Part shown: one piece after another, positions 23,300-31,906 of the stretch
How the letters are laid out: the number at the start of each line of letters is the position of its first letter
Position numbering within the stretch: position 1 is the first letter of the stretch
DNA from: Gallintestinimicrobium propionicum
GTDB taxonomy: Bacteria > Bacillota > Clostridia > Lachnospirales > Lachnospiraceae
NCBI RefSeq assembly: GCF_025567525.1
Contig: NZ_JAOQJY010000004.1
Span: 62,001-126,000 of the forward strand
Direction: 5' to 3'
DNA length: 64,000 nt
Made by a program: the position numbers and the translations under genes
The notes under the pieces: generated by a model
The model's database searches: none
What the model saw: only the letters and a program-made list of their open reading frames with translations
What the model was told of the DNA's origin: nothing

Positions 23300-23710
23300 T
23301 TATTTTGAAATTTCTACCTTTACTTCTCCGATTCCAGCAAGCTCCACGCTCACATTCAGCTTTCCGCCAAGGTTCGTGCGCATTCTGCCCGCATCCTCAC
23401 CGTTGATTTTCACATCATATTCCGTATCTTCCTCCAGACCGAGTGTGATCTGCGCGTCCTCTGTGCCCTCTACCGTGAAGCTGACGCCATTTTCGCTCTC
23501 CGCAAAATGCTCTACGCTCGTGCCGGGCACAGATTCATAGACAAACATGCCGTTTCTTTCCAGCTTGGTAATCTCTTTAAAAGTCTTTACCTTGTACTCA
23601 TCGCCGCCAGCCTCAAAGCCCTCCTTCTTGCTCTTTTCCTGCAGAAGATGATTACCGAAGCTGATCTTTCCGTCTGCTTCTGTTCTGATGAGTTCTGCTA
23701 CTGCTGCCAT
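23300..23710 (-). CDS. Conserved hypothetical protein ('endosialidase-like' family of Lachnospiraceae)
   Basis: 136 residues, no signal peptide. Recognisable conserved segments are MAAVAELIRTEADGKISFGN, KVKTFKEITKLERNGMFVYE and GLEEDTEYDVKINGEDAGRM, with a beta-rich C-terminus. From memory such proteins are labelled 'endosialidase' in some genomes without evidence of that activity; no catalytic motif is visible here. It is placed between clpC and radA, with no gap to radA, so it may belong to the stress-response unit. Confidence 0.75.
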   Translation of the reverse strand: MAAVAELIRTEADGKISFGNHLLQEKSKKEGFEAGGDEYKVKTFKEITKLERNGMFVYESVPGTSVEHFAESENGVSFTVEGTEDAQITLGLEEDTEYDVKINGEDAGRMRTNLGGKLNVSVELAGIGEVKVEISK

Positions 23711-23749
23711 TCTTTTGTCCTCCTGTCCGCCTTTGCGGCGGTTTGCTGT

Positions 23750-26191
23750 TTATTTGTTTTTGACGCTGAAAACAACTTTATTCTCGCGGAAGCCTGCACT
23801 CACATGATCGCCGGATTTTACCCGTCCCGACAGAATTTCTTCCGCAAGTGCGTCCTCGATCAGCGTCTGAATTGCTCTCTTTAACGGTCTTGCACCCATT
23901 TTCAGGTTGCTGTATTTTTCTACGATATGCTCTTTCAGAGATGGTGTCAGTGTCAGGCTGATATCCAGCTGCGTCCGGCAGCGCGTAATCAGGCTCTGCG
24001 CCAGCAGATTGATAATTCGCTTCATATCGTCTTTTGTCAGCTGATGGAATACGATCGTTTCATCAATCCGGTTTAAAAATTCCGGTTTGAACAGGCGTTT
24101 TACCTCTTCCATCACGCCGGATTTCATCTTTTCGTAAGTCTTTTGCGCATCTTCTTTTGCCGCAAAGCCGAGATTTTTGGGCTCCACAATCCGCTGTGCA
24201 CCGGCGTTGGACGTCATGATGATGACGGTATTTTTGAAGCTGACCTTCCTGCCTCTGGAATCCGTGATATGCCCATCGTCCAGCACCTGTAGCAAAATAT
24301 TGAAAACATCCGGGTGCGCTTTCTCGATTTCGTCGAATAAAACCACCGAATACGGATTTCTGCGAACCTTTTCAGAAAGCTGTCCGCCCTCGTCAAAGCC
24401 GACATAGCCCGGAGGCGAGCCGATCATTTTCGAAACAGAGTGCCCTTCCATATATTCCGACATGTCCACGCGGATCAGCGCGTTTTCTGAACCAAACATC
24501 GCTTCTGCCAGCGCCTTGGAAAGCTCCGTCTTTCCGACACCTGTGGGACCGAGGAACAAAAACGAACCGATCGGTCGTCTCGGATCCTGCAGTCCGACTC
24601 TGCCGCGGCGCATCGCCCGCGCAACGCTCGATACGGCTTCTTCCTGTCCGATCACGCGCTTGTGCAGAATAGATTCCAGCTTTAACAGCCGTTCGCTCTC
24701 TTTTTCGGTCAGGCGGCTCACCGGAACCTTTGTCCAAGTGGAAATGACCTTTGCGATATCCTCTGCTGTCACCTCTGGCTGCCCCTTTTTGCGGCTCTTT
24801 TCCTGCCGTTTCTGGTGCTTTTCGTAACGGGCGAGTGCCTCCTTTAGCCTTTGTTTTAGTCTGGAGGCCTCCTCCAAATCCTGATCGCGAATCGCCTGCT
24901 CCAGCTTTTCGTCCAGCGTTTTGATTTCCTTTGCCTGGTCTGTTGCCTCGTCAGTCGTCTGCATCCGCTGCAGGCGCACCGCAGCAGCCGCCTCGTCCAT
25001 CACGTCGATCGCCTTGTCCGGGAGCTTCCGGTCGTTGATATAGCGATTGGAAAGATGTACTGCGGCCTCGAGGGCTTCCGGCAGAATCTTTACTTTATGA
25101 TGCTCTTCATATCTGGAAACGATTCCCTGTAAAATGCCGATCGCCTCTTTTTCCGTTGGCTCTTCGACCGTAACCGGCTGAAAACGGCGTTCCAGAGCAG
25201 CATCTTTTTCGATATATTTGCGGTATTCTTCCAGCGTTGTCGCGCCGATCAGCTGAATCTCGCCGCGCGCAAGGGACGGCTTTAAAATGTTGGAAGCGTC
25301 AATCGCCCCCTCTGCGCCGCCTGCACCGATCAGTGTGTGCAGCTCATCCAAAAACAGTAAAATATTTCCGTCGTCTGTCACCTCACGGATGACCTTACGA
25401 ATTCGCTCCTCAAATTCGCCGCGGTATTTGCTTCCCGCGATCATCCCGGACAGATCCAGCATCAGAACCCGTTTATCCTTTACCGTATCCGGCACGCTGC
25501 CCTCCGTAATCCGAAGTGCAAGTCCCTCGACGATCGCCGTTTTGCCGACACCGGGTTCTCCTACCAGGCACGGATTGTTCTTCGTCCTGCGGCTTAAAAT
25601 CTGAATCACGCGCCCAATCTCCTGATCGCGCCCGACAACCGGATCGAGCTTTCCCTGTGCAGCCAGCTTCGTCAGATCCCGGCTGTAAAGCTCCAGCGTC
25701 CCGGTCTGGCTCTTTTTTTGCCTGCGTCCCAGCTCTTCGCGGTACGCCGTAGGGTCCAGTCCTGCTGCCAGGAGCGTATCCCGCATGATTTTCTGCAGCG
25801 GCAGCGACAGCGTCTGCAGCACCCGCACTGCAACATTATCCCCATCTCCTAAAAGCGCTAACAAAATGTGCTCCGTTCCGGTCAGCGCGCTGCCTGCCTT
25901 TTCCGCCTGTCTGTGGCTTTCCTCCAGAACTTCCTCTGCCCGGGGGGAATAACCGTCCCGCTCTATGACCGGATTGGGCGTCTCCGGAGCCAGCAGATCC
26001 TGAATCATTTCCCGGATCGCCTCTTCTTTTGCCCCGTTTTCCGTCAGAACCCTTGATGCCACGCCGGTTCCTTCTTTGATCAGGCCCAGCAGGATATGCT
26101 CTGTCCCAACATAATTCTGATGCAGGCTTTTTGCCGCCCGCCCTGCCAAAAGCAGGGCAGTTTTTGCCTTATCCGTAAACTGTGACTGCAT
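23750..26191 (-). CDS. clpC: ATP-dependent Clp protease ATP-binding subunit ClpC
   Basis: 813-residue AAA+ unfoldase working with ClpP. Two N-terminal Clp-N repeats (residues 1-145), first ATPase domain with Walker A GEPGVGKTA and DELHTLIGAGGAEG, a middle coiled-coil domain (about 400-480; ClpC/UVR length, shorter than ClpB), second ATPase with GPTGVGKTELSKALAE and a C-terminal D2-small domain. The ClpP-binding loop is expected near GFAAKEDA. GGAGG for its start lies inside the last codons of the GntR gene. McsA and McsB, usual neighbours in Bacilli, are absent. Confidence 0.95.
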   Translation of the reverse strand: MQSQFTDKAKTALLLAGRAAKSLHQNYVGTEHILLGLIKEGTGVASRVLTENGAKEEAIREMIQDLLAPETPNPVIERDGYSPRAEEVLEESHRQAEKAGSALTGTEHILLALLGDGDNVAVRVLQTLSLPLQKIMRDTLLAAGLDPTAYREELGRRQKKSQTGTLELYSRDLTKLAAQGKLDPVVGRDQEIGRVIQILSRRTKNNPCLVGEPGVGKTAIVEGLALRITEGSVPDTVKDKRVLMLDLSGMIAGSKYRGEFEERIRKVIREVTDDGNILLFLDELHTLIGAGGAEGAIDASNILKPSLARGEIQLIGATTLEEYRKYIEKDAALERRFQPVTVEEPTEKEAIGILQGIVSRYEEHHKVKILPEALEAAVHLSNRYINDRKLPDKAIDVMDEAAAAVRLQRMQTTDEATDQAKEIKTLDEKLEQAIRDQDLEEASRLKQRLKEALARYEKHQKRQEKSRKKGQPEVTAEDIAKVISTWTKVPVSRLTEKESERLLKLESILHKRVIGQEEAVSSVARAMRRGRVGLQDPRRPIGSFLFLGPTGVGKTELSKALAEAMFGSENALIRVDMSEYMEGHSVSKMIGSPPGYVGFDEGGQLSEKVRRNPYSVVLFDEIEKAHPDVFNILLQVLDDGHITDSRGRKVSFKNTVIIMTSNAGAQRIVEPKNLGFAAKEDAQKTYEKMKSGVMEEVKRLFKPEFLNRIDETIVFHQLTKDDMKRIINLLAQSLITRCRTQLDISLTLTPSLKEHIVEKYSNLKMGARPLKRAIQTLIEDALAEEILSGRVKSGDHVSAGFRENKVVFSVKNK

Positions 26192-26194
26192 CTG

Positions 26195-26569
26195 TTATAG
26201 TCCTCCATACTCTTCATAAATCTCATCTATCAAAGCATGTACTTCCTCGCGGGAAATATTCCGACAACTTGCCCGTGCCAGAATGACCCGCAGCGACTCC
26301 CGCATCTGCTCCAGATCACTGATCCGATCTGCATCAATCGCAATCACTGCGCCGCGGCGTCTGTCCACCTTGACGAAGCCCTCCTGCTTGAGCACGGTAT
26401 ATGCCTTATTCACTGTATGCATGTTAATCCCAATGGATTCTGCAAGCTGCCGCACGCTCGGGAGGGACTCTCCCTCCTTGAGCCTGTTTGTCGCAATCCC
26501 GACAATGATCTGATTGCGCAGCTGTATATATAACGCTTCTTCGCTGTTAAAATCGACTTCCAGAATCAT
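26195..26569 (-). CDS. GntR-family repressor (YtrA type) of the clpC operon
   Basis: 124 residues: a GntR winged helix (residues 10-75: QLRNQIIVGIATNRLKEGES, SVRQLAESIGINMHTVNKAYTVLKQEGFV) and a short helical C-terminal part, the compact architecture of the YtrA subfamily. It is the first gene of the unit, three bases before clpC. In most Firmicutes this position belongs to CtsR, so this protein may be the local regulator of clpC. A palindrome overlaps its own promoter (see 26598-26640), implying autoregulation. YtrA relatives usually control ABC transporters, which are not adjacent here. Confidence 0.88.
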   Translation of the reverse strand: MILEVDFNSEEALYIQLRNQIIVGIATNRLKEGESLPSVRQLAESIGINMHTVNKAYTVLKQEGFVKVDRRRGAVIAIDADRISDLEQMRESLRVILARASCRNISREEVHALIDEIYEEYGGL

Positions 26570-26597
26570 GCTGATCTCCCATCCATTTTCTCTTTAA

Positions 26598-26640
26598 AGT
26601 GTTCTAGAAACACTATAACAAGAATCCTGAAAATAGTCAA
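26598..26640 (-). promoter_or_regulatory. Promoter with overlapping operator, GntR-clpC operon
   Basis: Minus strand TTGACT (26635-26640), 17 bp, TATAGT (26612-26617). The inverted repeat AGTGTT-ctaga-AACACT (26598-26614) starts within the -10 box and covers the expected transcription start, as expected for a repressor site. Confidence 0.8.
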
Positions 26641-26680
26641 CAATAGCATGCACGCGCTGCGAGCATGCTATTGTCATGAA
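26640..26680 (+). repeat. Family A palindromic repeat, copy A4
   Basis: ACAATAGCATGCACGCGCTG...GCATGCTATTGTCATGAA. Relative to other copies AGAATGC/GCATTCT became AGCATGC/GCATGCT: both arms changed together, keeping the pairing. Its TCATGAA end faces the terminator at 26688-26762. Confidence 0.92.
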
Positions 26681-26687
26681 TAAAACA

Positions 26688-26762
26688 AAACACCCGGCAC
26701 TGCTGTTTCCTGTGCTCCCGCCAGACAGCGGGCAGTTTGCAGCAAAAGCCGGATGTTTTTTA
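26688..26762. terminator. Bidirectional terminator flanked by two family A repeats
   Basis: Outer stem AACACCCGGC...GCCGGATGTT with inner GCTGTTTCCTGTGC/GCCAGACAGCGGGCAG segments, A-rich before and six T after. It serves the minus-strand SH3-domain gene. A4 is on its left, A5 on its right. Confidence 0.75.
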
Positions 26763-26772
26763 TGGATTCACG

Positions 26773-26807
26773 GCAATAGAATGTTCGCAGAACGTGCTTC
26801 TATTGTT
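26773..26807 (-). repeat. Family A palindromic repeat, copy A5
   Basis: Minus-oriented, slightly shortened copy (CAATAGAAGCACGTTCTG...CATTCTATTGCCGTGAA); its GTGAA end faces the terminator at 26688-26762. Confidence 0.8.
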
Positions 26808-26833
26808 TTCTGAATGCTTGCTTTTTGGAAGAT

Positions 26834-27985
26834 TTATTTCAGGTCAAGGAATTCAAATTCGAGATCGTCATCATCCAGGAAATTCCTGGACTGCCAATCT
26901 TTGGATTTGCCCTTTTTGCGGCGCGGACGTTCTTCTTCCTCTTCCTCGTCCTCATCCTCGTCATCCTCGTCTTCATATTCGTCGACTCTGGGGCGACGGA
27001 CAGGCTTCTTTACCGGAGCCTTCTTTGCCGGACGGCGGCGCGGACGCTCTTCTTCCTCTTCCTCGTCCTCATCCTCGTCATCGTCTTCGTCCTCGTCGTC
27101 ATCCTCTTCTACATAACGGGCAGGCTTTTTGCGGCCAAAGCGGCGCGGACGTTCTTCTTCCTCTTCCTCATCCTCATCGTCGTCTTCGTCATCCTCGTCG
27201 TCCTCTTCGTCATCATCATAATCGTCATAGTCTTCATACGTGCTTCTGACTTTGATGATCAGGATTGTTACAACGATAATCAGAACTACGATTACAAACG
27301 CCATCAGAATAACGACAAAGCGCATGCTCTTTGCGGTCTGGTCGATGGTCGCCTGGTTGTTCTTGTTGGTCTCCTCTGCATTCAGCAGGTCACTGACCTG
27401 ATATCTGGTTCCCATAGTATTATCATGCAGATACCATGCACTGCTGCCGCTTCCGTCATCCTCAAAGGCGACGGAATAATCTGCGGAGTTGTCTACGATC
27501 GGCTCCTCCTCCGGTTCCTCCGTCTCCTGAGTTTCGTCAACAGCCGGCTCTGCTGTCGCCTCCGACACATGTGCCTCTACCAGATCGGAACGGATATATC
27601 CGCTTACATTATCAAATGTTACTGCATACCAGGTCTTGCCGTCGCTGCCCTGTGTCTCGCCGGTAACGGTCAGCTCCTGTCCGCTGGCTGCCTTACCTGC
27701 AACGCTTGCGCTGGTGGAAGCTTCGCTTCTGATATTAACGCTGGAAGAGGTTACGGTTGCGCTGGTAACGGTTCCTGCAGCAGCTGTCCCTGCTGCGTTA
27801 TCCTCTGCGGCTGCATCAGCATTTCCGTCCTCTGCAGCATTGGTGTCGGTTGTTGTGGTCGTTGTCGTTCCGCTCGGGGAAGAGGTCAGCGGTACAGCGC
27901 CGACTTCCATTGTGGATGTAAATAAAAATACCGCAGCAAGTGCACATCCCAGCACAGTGCTGAACTTGGTCGTCCATTTCATCAT
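26834..27985 (-). CDS. SH3-domain membrane protein with repetitive acidic cytoplasmic tail
   Basis: 383 residues. Signal/anchor (KFSTVLGCALAAVFLFTSTM), Thr/Ala-rich linker (40-75), bacterial SH3b domain (about 78-140: SSSVNIRSEASTSASVAGKA, GSDGKTWYAVTFDNVSGYIRSDLVEA), an acidic spacer, a strong membrane helix (about 222-245: VVILMAFVIVVLIIVVTILI) and a cytoplasmic tail of about 135 residues. The tail holds three units, each 20-30 Asp/Glu ending in ERPRR plus basic residues, then DDDDLEFEFLDLK. The outer SH3 domain probably binds the cell wall; the charged tail may bind cytosolic basic partners or nucleic acids. I know no named family with this layout. Confidence 0.8.
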   Translation of the reverse strand: MMKWTTKFSTVLGCALAAVFLFTSTMEVGAVPLTSSPSGTTTTTTTDTNAAEDGNADAAAEDNAAGTAAAGTVTSATVTSSSVNIRSEASTSASVAGKAASGQELTVTGETQGSDGKTWYAVTFDNVSGYIRSDLVEAHVSEATAEPAVDETQETEEPEEEPIVDNSADYSVAFEDDGSGSSAWYLHDNTMGTRYQVSDLLNAEETNKNNQATIDQTAKSMRFVVILMAFVIVVLIIVVTILIIKVRSTYEDYDDYDDDEEDDEDDEDDDEDEEEEEERPRRFGRKKPARYVEEDDDEDEDDDEDEDEEEEEERPRRRPAKKAPVKKPVRRPRVDEYEDEDDEDEDEEEEEERPRRKKGKSKDWQSRNFLDDDDLEFEFLDLK

Positions 27986-28102
27986 TCTAGTTTACGTACC
28001 TTTCTGATTCCGATCCGCAAAGGTCTCTGCGGACCTTTTCTCTTTTCCAAACTCCTCAGCCAGGCTTCCGATTTCGCCTGTCGCCAGTGCTCTATCGGTA
28101 TA

Positions 28103-29383
28103 TTATGCTTCGTCGATCGCTTTACCGATATCGTGTCTCATATATTTGTTGGCAAAATTGACCCATTCGGTCGCTGCATACGCTTTTGCGCGCGCTTCCT
28201 TTAAGGTAGGCGCTTTCGCCGTGATACCCAGCACACGTCCACCGTTGGTCAGGATCGTCTTTCCGTCTTCTGCAAACCTGGTTCCTGCATGGAAACAGAA
28301 CACATCGTCTTTTCCGTCAAAGGCTTCCAGGCCGGAAATCGGGAGTCCCTTGTCGTATTTTAACGGATAACCGTCCGATGCCAGCACAACACAAACTGTC
28401 GCATTGTCTTCAAACTCCAACTTGAGCTGATCGAGCGTACCGTCGATACATGCCTCGCAAACGTCCAGAATGTCGTTTTTCATACGCGGCAGCACAACCT
28501 GCGCTTCCGGATCACCGAAGCGGACATTATATTCCAGCACTTTCGGGCCGTCAGGTGTCAGCATCAGGCCGAAGAAAATTACACCCTGAAAGGTGCGTCC
28601 TTCCGCAGACATTGCGTCGACGGTAGCCTGATAGATATATTTTTTACAGAACGCATCAACCTCTTTTGTATAGAACGGAGACGGGGAAAAATTGCCCATG
28701 CCGCCGGTGTTCAAGCCCTGATCGCCGTCCTTTGCGCGCTTGTGATCCTGGGCAGAGGACATGATCTGGATGGTCTTTCCATCTGTAAAGGACAGCACGG
28801 AAACCTCGCGTCCGGTCATGAACTCTTCGATGACCATCTTGTTGCCGGCTGTGCCGAATTTCTTATCTGTCATAATCGTGCATACGCCGTCTTCCGCTTC
28901 TTCCAACGTGCTGCAGATTAAAACGCCTTTTCCAAGTGCAAGGCCATCCGCCTTTAAAACGATCGGGAATTTCGCTTTGGTATGCAGATATTCCAGCGCA
29001 TCCTCTGCCTTGTCGAACACTTCATAGGCAGCCGTCGGAATGTTGTATTTTTTCATCAGTTCCTTGGAAAATGCCTTGCTGCCTTCCAGAATCGCCGCAT
29101 TTTTGCGAGGACCGAATGCACGGATCCCGGCTGCCTCCAGCTGGTCTACCAGGCCCCCGACAAGCGGATCATCCATGCCGACGATAACGAGGTCGATCTC
29201 TTTTTCCTTTGCGAACTCGGTCAGACGGTCAAATTCCATCGCGCCGATCGGAACGCACTCTGCCAGCTGCGCAATTCCGGCGTTGCCGGGCGCACAGTAA
29301 ATCTTCTCTGCTTTCGGGCTCTTTGCCACACTTGCAGCGATCGCATGCTCTCTGCCGCCGCTTCCTACAATCAGAATTTTCAT
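28103..29383 (-). CDS. purD: Phosphoribosylamine-glycine ligase
   Basis: 426 residues from the ATG at 29383, with GGAGG six bases upstream; the frame to 29467 overlaps purN and is not needed. ATP-grasp enzyme making GAR from phosphoribosylamine and glycine. MKILIVGSGGREHAIAAS is the N-terminal Rossmann start, FPIVLKADGLALGKGV the ATP-grasp loop, GGMGNFSPSPF and LEYNVRFGDPEAQVVLPR the catalytic segments. Last gene of purEMND. Confidence 0.97.
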   Translation of the reverse strand: MKILIVGSGGREHAIAASVAKSPKAEKIYCAPGNAGIAQLAECVPIGAMEFDRLTEFAKEKEIDLVIVGMDDPLVGGLVDQLEAAGIRAFGPRKNAAILEGSKAFSKELMKKYNIPTAAYEVFDKAEDALEYLHTKAKFPIVLKADGLALGKGVLICSTLEEAEDGVCTIMTDKKFGTAGNKMVIEEFMTGREVSVLSFTDGKTIQIMSSAQDHKRAKDGDQGLNTGGMGNFSPSPFYTKEVDAFCKKYIYQATVDAMSAEGRTFQGVIFFGLMLTPDGPKVLEYNVRFGDPEAQVVLPRMKNDILDVCEACIDGTLDQLKLEFEDNATVCVVLASDGYPLKYDKGLPISGLEAFDGKDDVFCFHAGTRFAEDGKTILTNGGRVLGITAKAPTLKEARAKAYAATEWVNFANKYMRHDIGKAIDEA

Positions 29384-29435
29384 ATGAACCTCCATATTTT
29401 CAGGCGTTTTCGCTGTTATGCGATGCAATTTTGCA

Positions 29436-30062
29436 TCACGATGCGATAATCGTCTTTCCATCCACAACGGTTACTCTGCCCTGCGCAATCAGATCGATGG
29501 CCTGGGGTAAAATTTTCCATTCCGCTTCCTCCATGACCCGCTGCTGCAGACTCTTGGGTGTATCGCCCTGCTGCACTTCAACCGCCTTCTGTAAGATAAT
29601 CGGACCGGTATCCATTCCGCTGTCCACAAAATGCACCGTCGCGCCGGTCACTTTTGCACCGCGCGCAAGCACACCCTCATGGACATGCAGACCGTAAAAG
29701 CCAACGCCGCAAAACGCAGGGATCAGCGACGGATGGATATTGATAATCTGATTTGGGAACGCTTCGATCATCTCTGCCGGAACAGCGACTAAAAATCCTG
29801 CCAGCACGATCAGATCCGGCGCGATTTCCTTTACCTTTTCGGTCAGGGCATGATTGAATGCCTCTCTGCTCTCGAAAGATTTCGGAGAAAGACAGATTGC
29901 TTCCACATTATGCTGCCGCGCACGTTCCAGCGCATATGCGCCCGGGTTGTTGCTGATCACCGCTGCGATTTCGGCATTGCGGATTTTTCCCGCGTCAATC
30001 GCATCGAAAATCGCCTGCAGGTTCGTACCTCCGCCGGAGACACAGACCAGAAGCCTTAACAT
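29436..30062 (-). CDS. purN: Phosphoribosylglycinamide formyltransferase
   Basis: 208 residues. MLRLLVCVSGGGTNLQAIFDAI is the N-terminal phosphate-binding loop; catalytic Asn-His-Asp are seen in IINIHPSLIPAF (Asn and His) and VHFVDSGMDTGPII (Asp). It transfers a formyl group from 10-formyl-tetrahydrofolate to GAR. It overlaps the end of purM by 7 bp, indicating coupled translation. Confidence 0.97.
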   Translation of the reverse strand: MLRLLVCVSGGGTNLQAIFDAIDAGKIRNAEIAAVISNNPGAYALERARQHNVEAICLSPKSFESREAFNHALTEKVKEIAPDLIVLAGFLVAVPAEMIEAFPNQIINIHPSLIPAFCGVGFYGLHVHEGVLARGAKVTGATVHFVDSGMDTGPIILQKAVEVQQGDTPKSLQQRVMEEAEWKILPQAIDLIAQGRVTVVDGKTIIAS

Positions 30063-31081
30063 AAGGTCACTCCCTTTTCGCCTGCTTCGATGGTGCCTAC
30101 CATATAAGGGGTATCGCCTGCAGCTTTCATTGCTTCCATCGTCTTATCCACATCGGCGGGATCTACTGCAACGATCATACCCAGGCCCATGTTATAGGTG
30201 TTATACATCATATGCTCTTCGATATTGCCCTTTTTCGCCATCAGGGTAAAGATCGGAGGAATGGGATAGCTGTTTTTGTTGATCACCGCATGGGTACCCT
30301 CTTTTAACATACGGGGCACGTTTTCATAAAAGCCGCCGCCGGTGATATGGCTGCATGCCTTTACGGTTACGCCGGCTTCTTTGACTGCCTTTAACGCCTT
30401 AACATAGATGCGTGTCGGAGCCAGCAGGGTCTCGCCCAGGGTTGCGCCCAGCTCATCATAATAGGTATTTAAGCTTTCAACGGTCATGTCGAATACCTTA
30501 CGAACCAGAGAGAAGCCGTTGGAATGCACGCCGGAGCTTGCCATGCCGATCAGCACGTCACCGGGCTTTAAGTTTTCACCGGTAATCAGGTCTTTTTCAT
30601 CCACTACGCCGACTGCAAAACCAGCCAGATCGTACTCATCCTCCGGCATCAGTCCGGGATGTTCTGCTGTCTCGCCGCCGATCAGGGCAGCTTCCGACTG
30701 TACACAGCCTGCGGATACGCCTTTTACGATCTCTGCGATCTTCTCGGGAATATTTTTGCCGCATGCGATATAGTCCAGGAAAAAGAGCGGTTCGCCGCCT
30801 GCGCACGCGATATCGTTTACGCACATGGCAACGCAGTCGATACCGATGGTATCATGCTTGTCCATAAGAAAGGCGAGCTTGATCTTGGTTCCGACACCAT
30901 CTGTACCGGATACCAGGGTAGGCTTTTCCATATCCTTGATCTTTTCCAGGGAAAATGCACCGGAAAAACCACCCAGTCCGCCAAGCACTTCCGGACGCAT
31001 TGTCGTCTTTACATACTGTTTCATCAGTTCCACCGATTTGTATCCGGCTTCAATATCCACTCCAGAACTCTTGTAATCCAT
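30056..31081 (-). CDS. purM: Phosphoribosylformylglycinamidine cyclo-ligase
   Basis: 341 residues from the ATG at 31081, five bases after GGAGG; other ATGs upstream (31093, 31156) lack this spacing. AIR synthetase: MDYKSSGVDIEAGYKSVELM, TLVSGTDGVGTKIKLAFLMDKHDTIGIDCVAMCVNDI (ATP-binding core, given in parts), CSHITGGGFYENVPRM. Makes the imidazole ring of AIR. Follows purE by 31 bp. Confidence 0.96.
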   Translation of the reverse strand: MDYKSSGVDIEAGYKSVELMKQYVKTTMRPEVLGGLGGFSGAFSLEKIKDMEKPTLVSGTDGVGTKIKLAFLMDKHDTIGIDCVAMCVNDIACAGGEPLFFLDYIACGKNIPEKIAEIVKGVSAGCVQSEAALIGGETAEHPGLMPEDEYDLAGFAVGVVDEKDLITGENLKPGDVLIGMASSGVHSNGFSLVRKVFDMTVESLNTYYDELGATLGETLLAPTRIYVKALKAVKEAGVTVKACSHITGGGFYENVPRMLKEGTHAVINKNSYPIPPIFTLMAKKGNIEEHMMYNTYNMGLGMIVAVDPADVDKTMEAMKAAGDTPYMVGTIEAGEKGVTLC

Positions 31082-31112
31082 CTGATCCTCCATATCGTGC
31101 CTGTGCACCTGT

Positions 31113-31619
31113 TTATTTTGTGTAGTTGTGATAGCCGCATTCCTGCAGCTTTGCATCCTTTTTCAGTACGCCGTCTTTCATCTCTGCGCTGTAAGCCTTG
31201 AGCTTTGCAAGAAGCTCCGGATCGGAAACCGCTAAAATCTTCGCCGCCAGAATACCTGCGTTTGCACCGCCGTTGATCGCAACGGTCGCCACCGGGATAC
31301 CGGAGGGCATCTGAACGATGGAATACAGGGAATCCCTGCCTCCCAGAGACGTCGTGTGCATCGGGATACCGATCACCGGCATCGGAAACAATGCAGCGCA
31401 CATACCCGGCAGATGAGCTGCCATACCGGCGCCGGCGATAATCACCTTTACGCCCCGCTCCTCCGCGGTCTGTGCATATTCAAAAAAAGTATCGGGCATC
31501 CGATGTGCAGAAATAATCCGCATTTCATAGGAAATACCGAATTTGTCCAAAATCTCAGCTGCTTTTGCCATTACAGGCATATCGGAATCACTGCCCATTA
31601 CAATACTGACCTGTGCCAT
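31113..31619 (-). CDS. purE: N5-carboxyaminoimidazole ribonucleotide mutase
   Basis: 168 residues; class I PurE with VSIVMGSDSDMPVM, the active-site EMRIISAHRMPD (His-Arg) and GAGMAAHLPGMCAA. Converts N5-CAIR to CAIR. No purK is in the window. First gene of the purEMND group behind a promoter at 31666-31694. Confidence 0.96.
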   Translation of the reverse strand: MAQVSIVMGSDSDMPVMAKAAEILDKFGISYEMRIISAHRMPDTFFEYAQTAEERGVKVIIAGAGMAAHLPGMCAALFPMPVIGIPMHTTSLGGRDSLYSIVQMPSGIPVATVAINGGANAGILAAKILAVSDPELLAKLKAYSAEMKDGVLKKDAKLQECGYHNYTK

Positions 31620-31665
31620 GTGCTTTTATCCTCCTGTCAAAATATGTCGCAACTTATCAATCTAC

Positions 31666-31694
31666 AGTGTACTAAACTTTTTTGGCAGATGCAA
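31666..31694 (-). promoter_or_regulatory. Promoter of purEMND
   Basis: TTGCAT (31689-31694), 17 bp, TACACT (31666-31671) on the minus strand. The leader is only about 40 bp, so no riboswitch fits between it and purE. Confidence 0.65.
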
Positions 31695-31706
31695 CCTATT
31701 TTTGTA

Positions 31707-31866
31707 TTACAGTTCACTCGTACCTTTTTGAAAGCAGATTTCATGCTCGCATGAAATCTGCTTTCAAAAAGGTACGAAGGGAGCGCCATTTTATGAGCAA
31801 AAGGAGCTGCAACGCAGCGGAGAGCGTCGAAGACGCGTTTTTGCGAATGGCGCGGGTGAACTGTAA
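31707..31866 (+). repeat. Family B structured repeat, copy B6 (full length)
   Basis: 160 bp bounded by TTACAGTTCAC and GTGAACTGTAA. Left half is a perfect 58-bp palindrome (31719-31776, CGTACC...GGTACG, centre CATGCTCGCATG). Right half is the branched module closed by GCGCCATT/AATGGCGC, with hairpins GCTGC-aac-GCAGC and GCGTC-gaa-GACGC and an ATGAGCAAAAGGAG strand. A second right end (GCGCGGGTGAACTGTAA) follows to 31901, the trace of another insertion. Confidence 0.95.
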
Positions 31867-31906
31867 CGCACCTTCCCGCCAATAGCGCGGGTGAACTGTA
31901 AGATGT

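Noticed and set aside
26737..27925. Long plus-strand frames (170 and 366 codons) rich in Ser or in Leu/Phe/Val
   Set aside because: They are antisense shadows of the Asp/Glu repeat of the SH3-domain gene; all functional motifs are on the minus strand.
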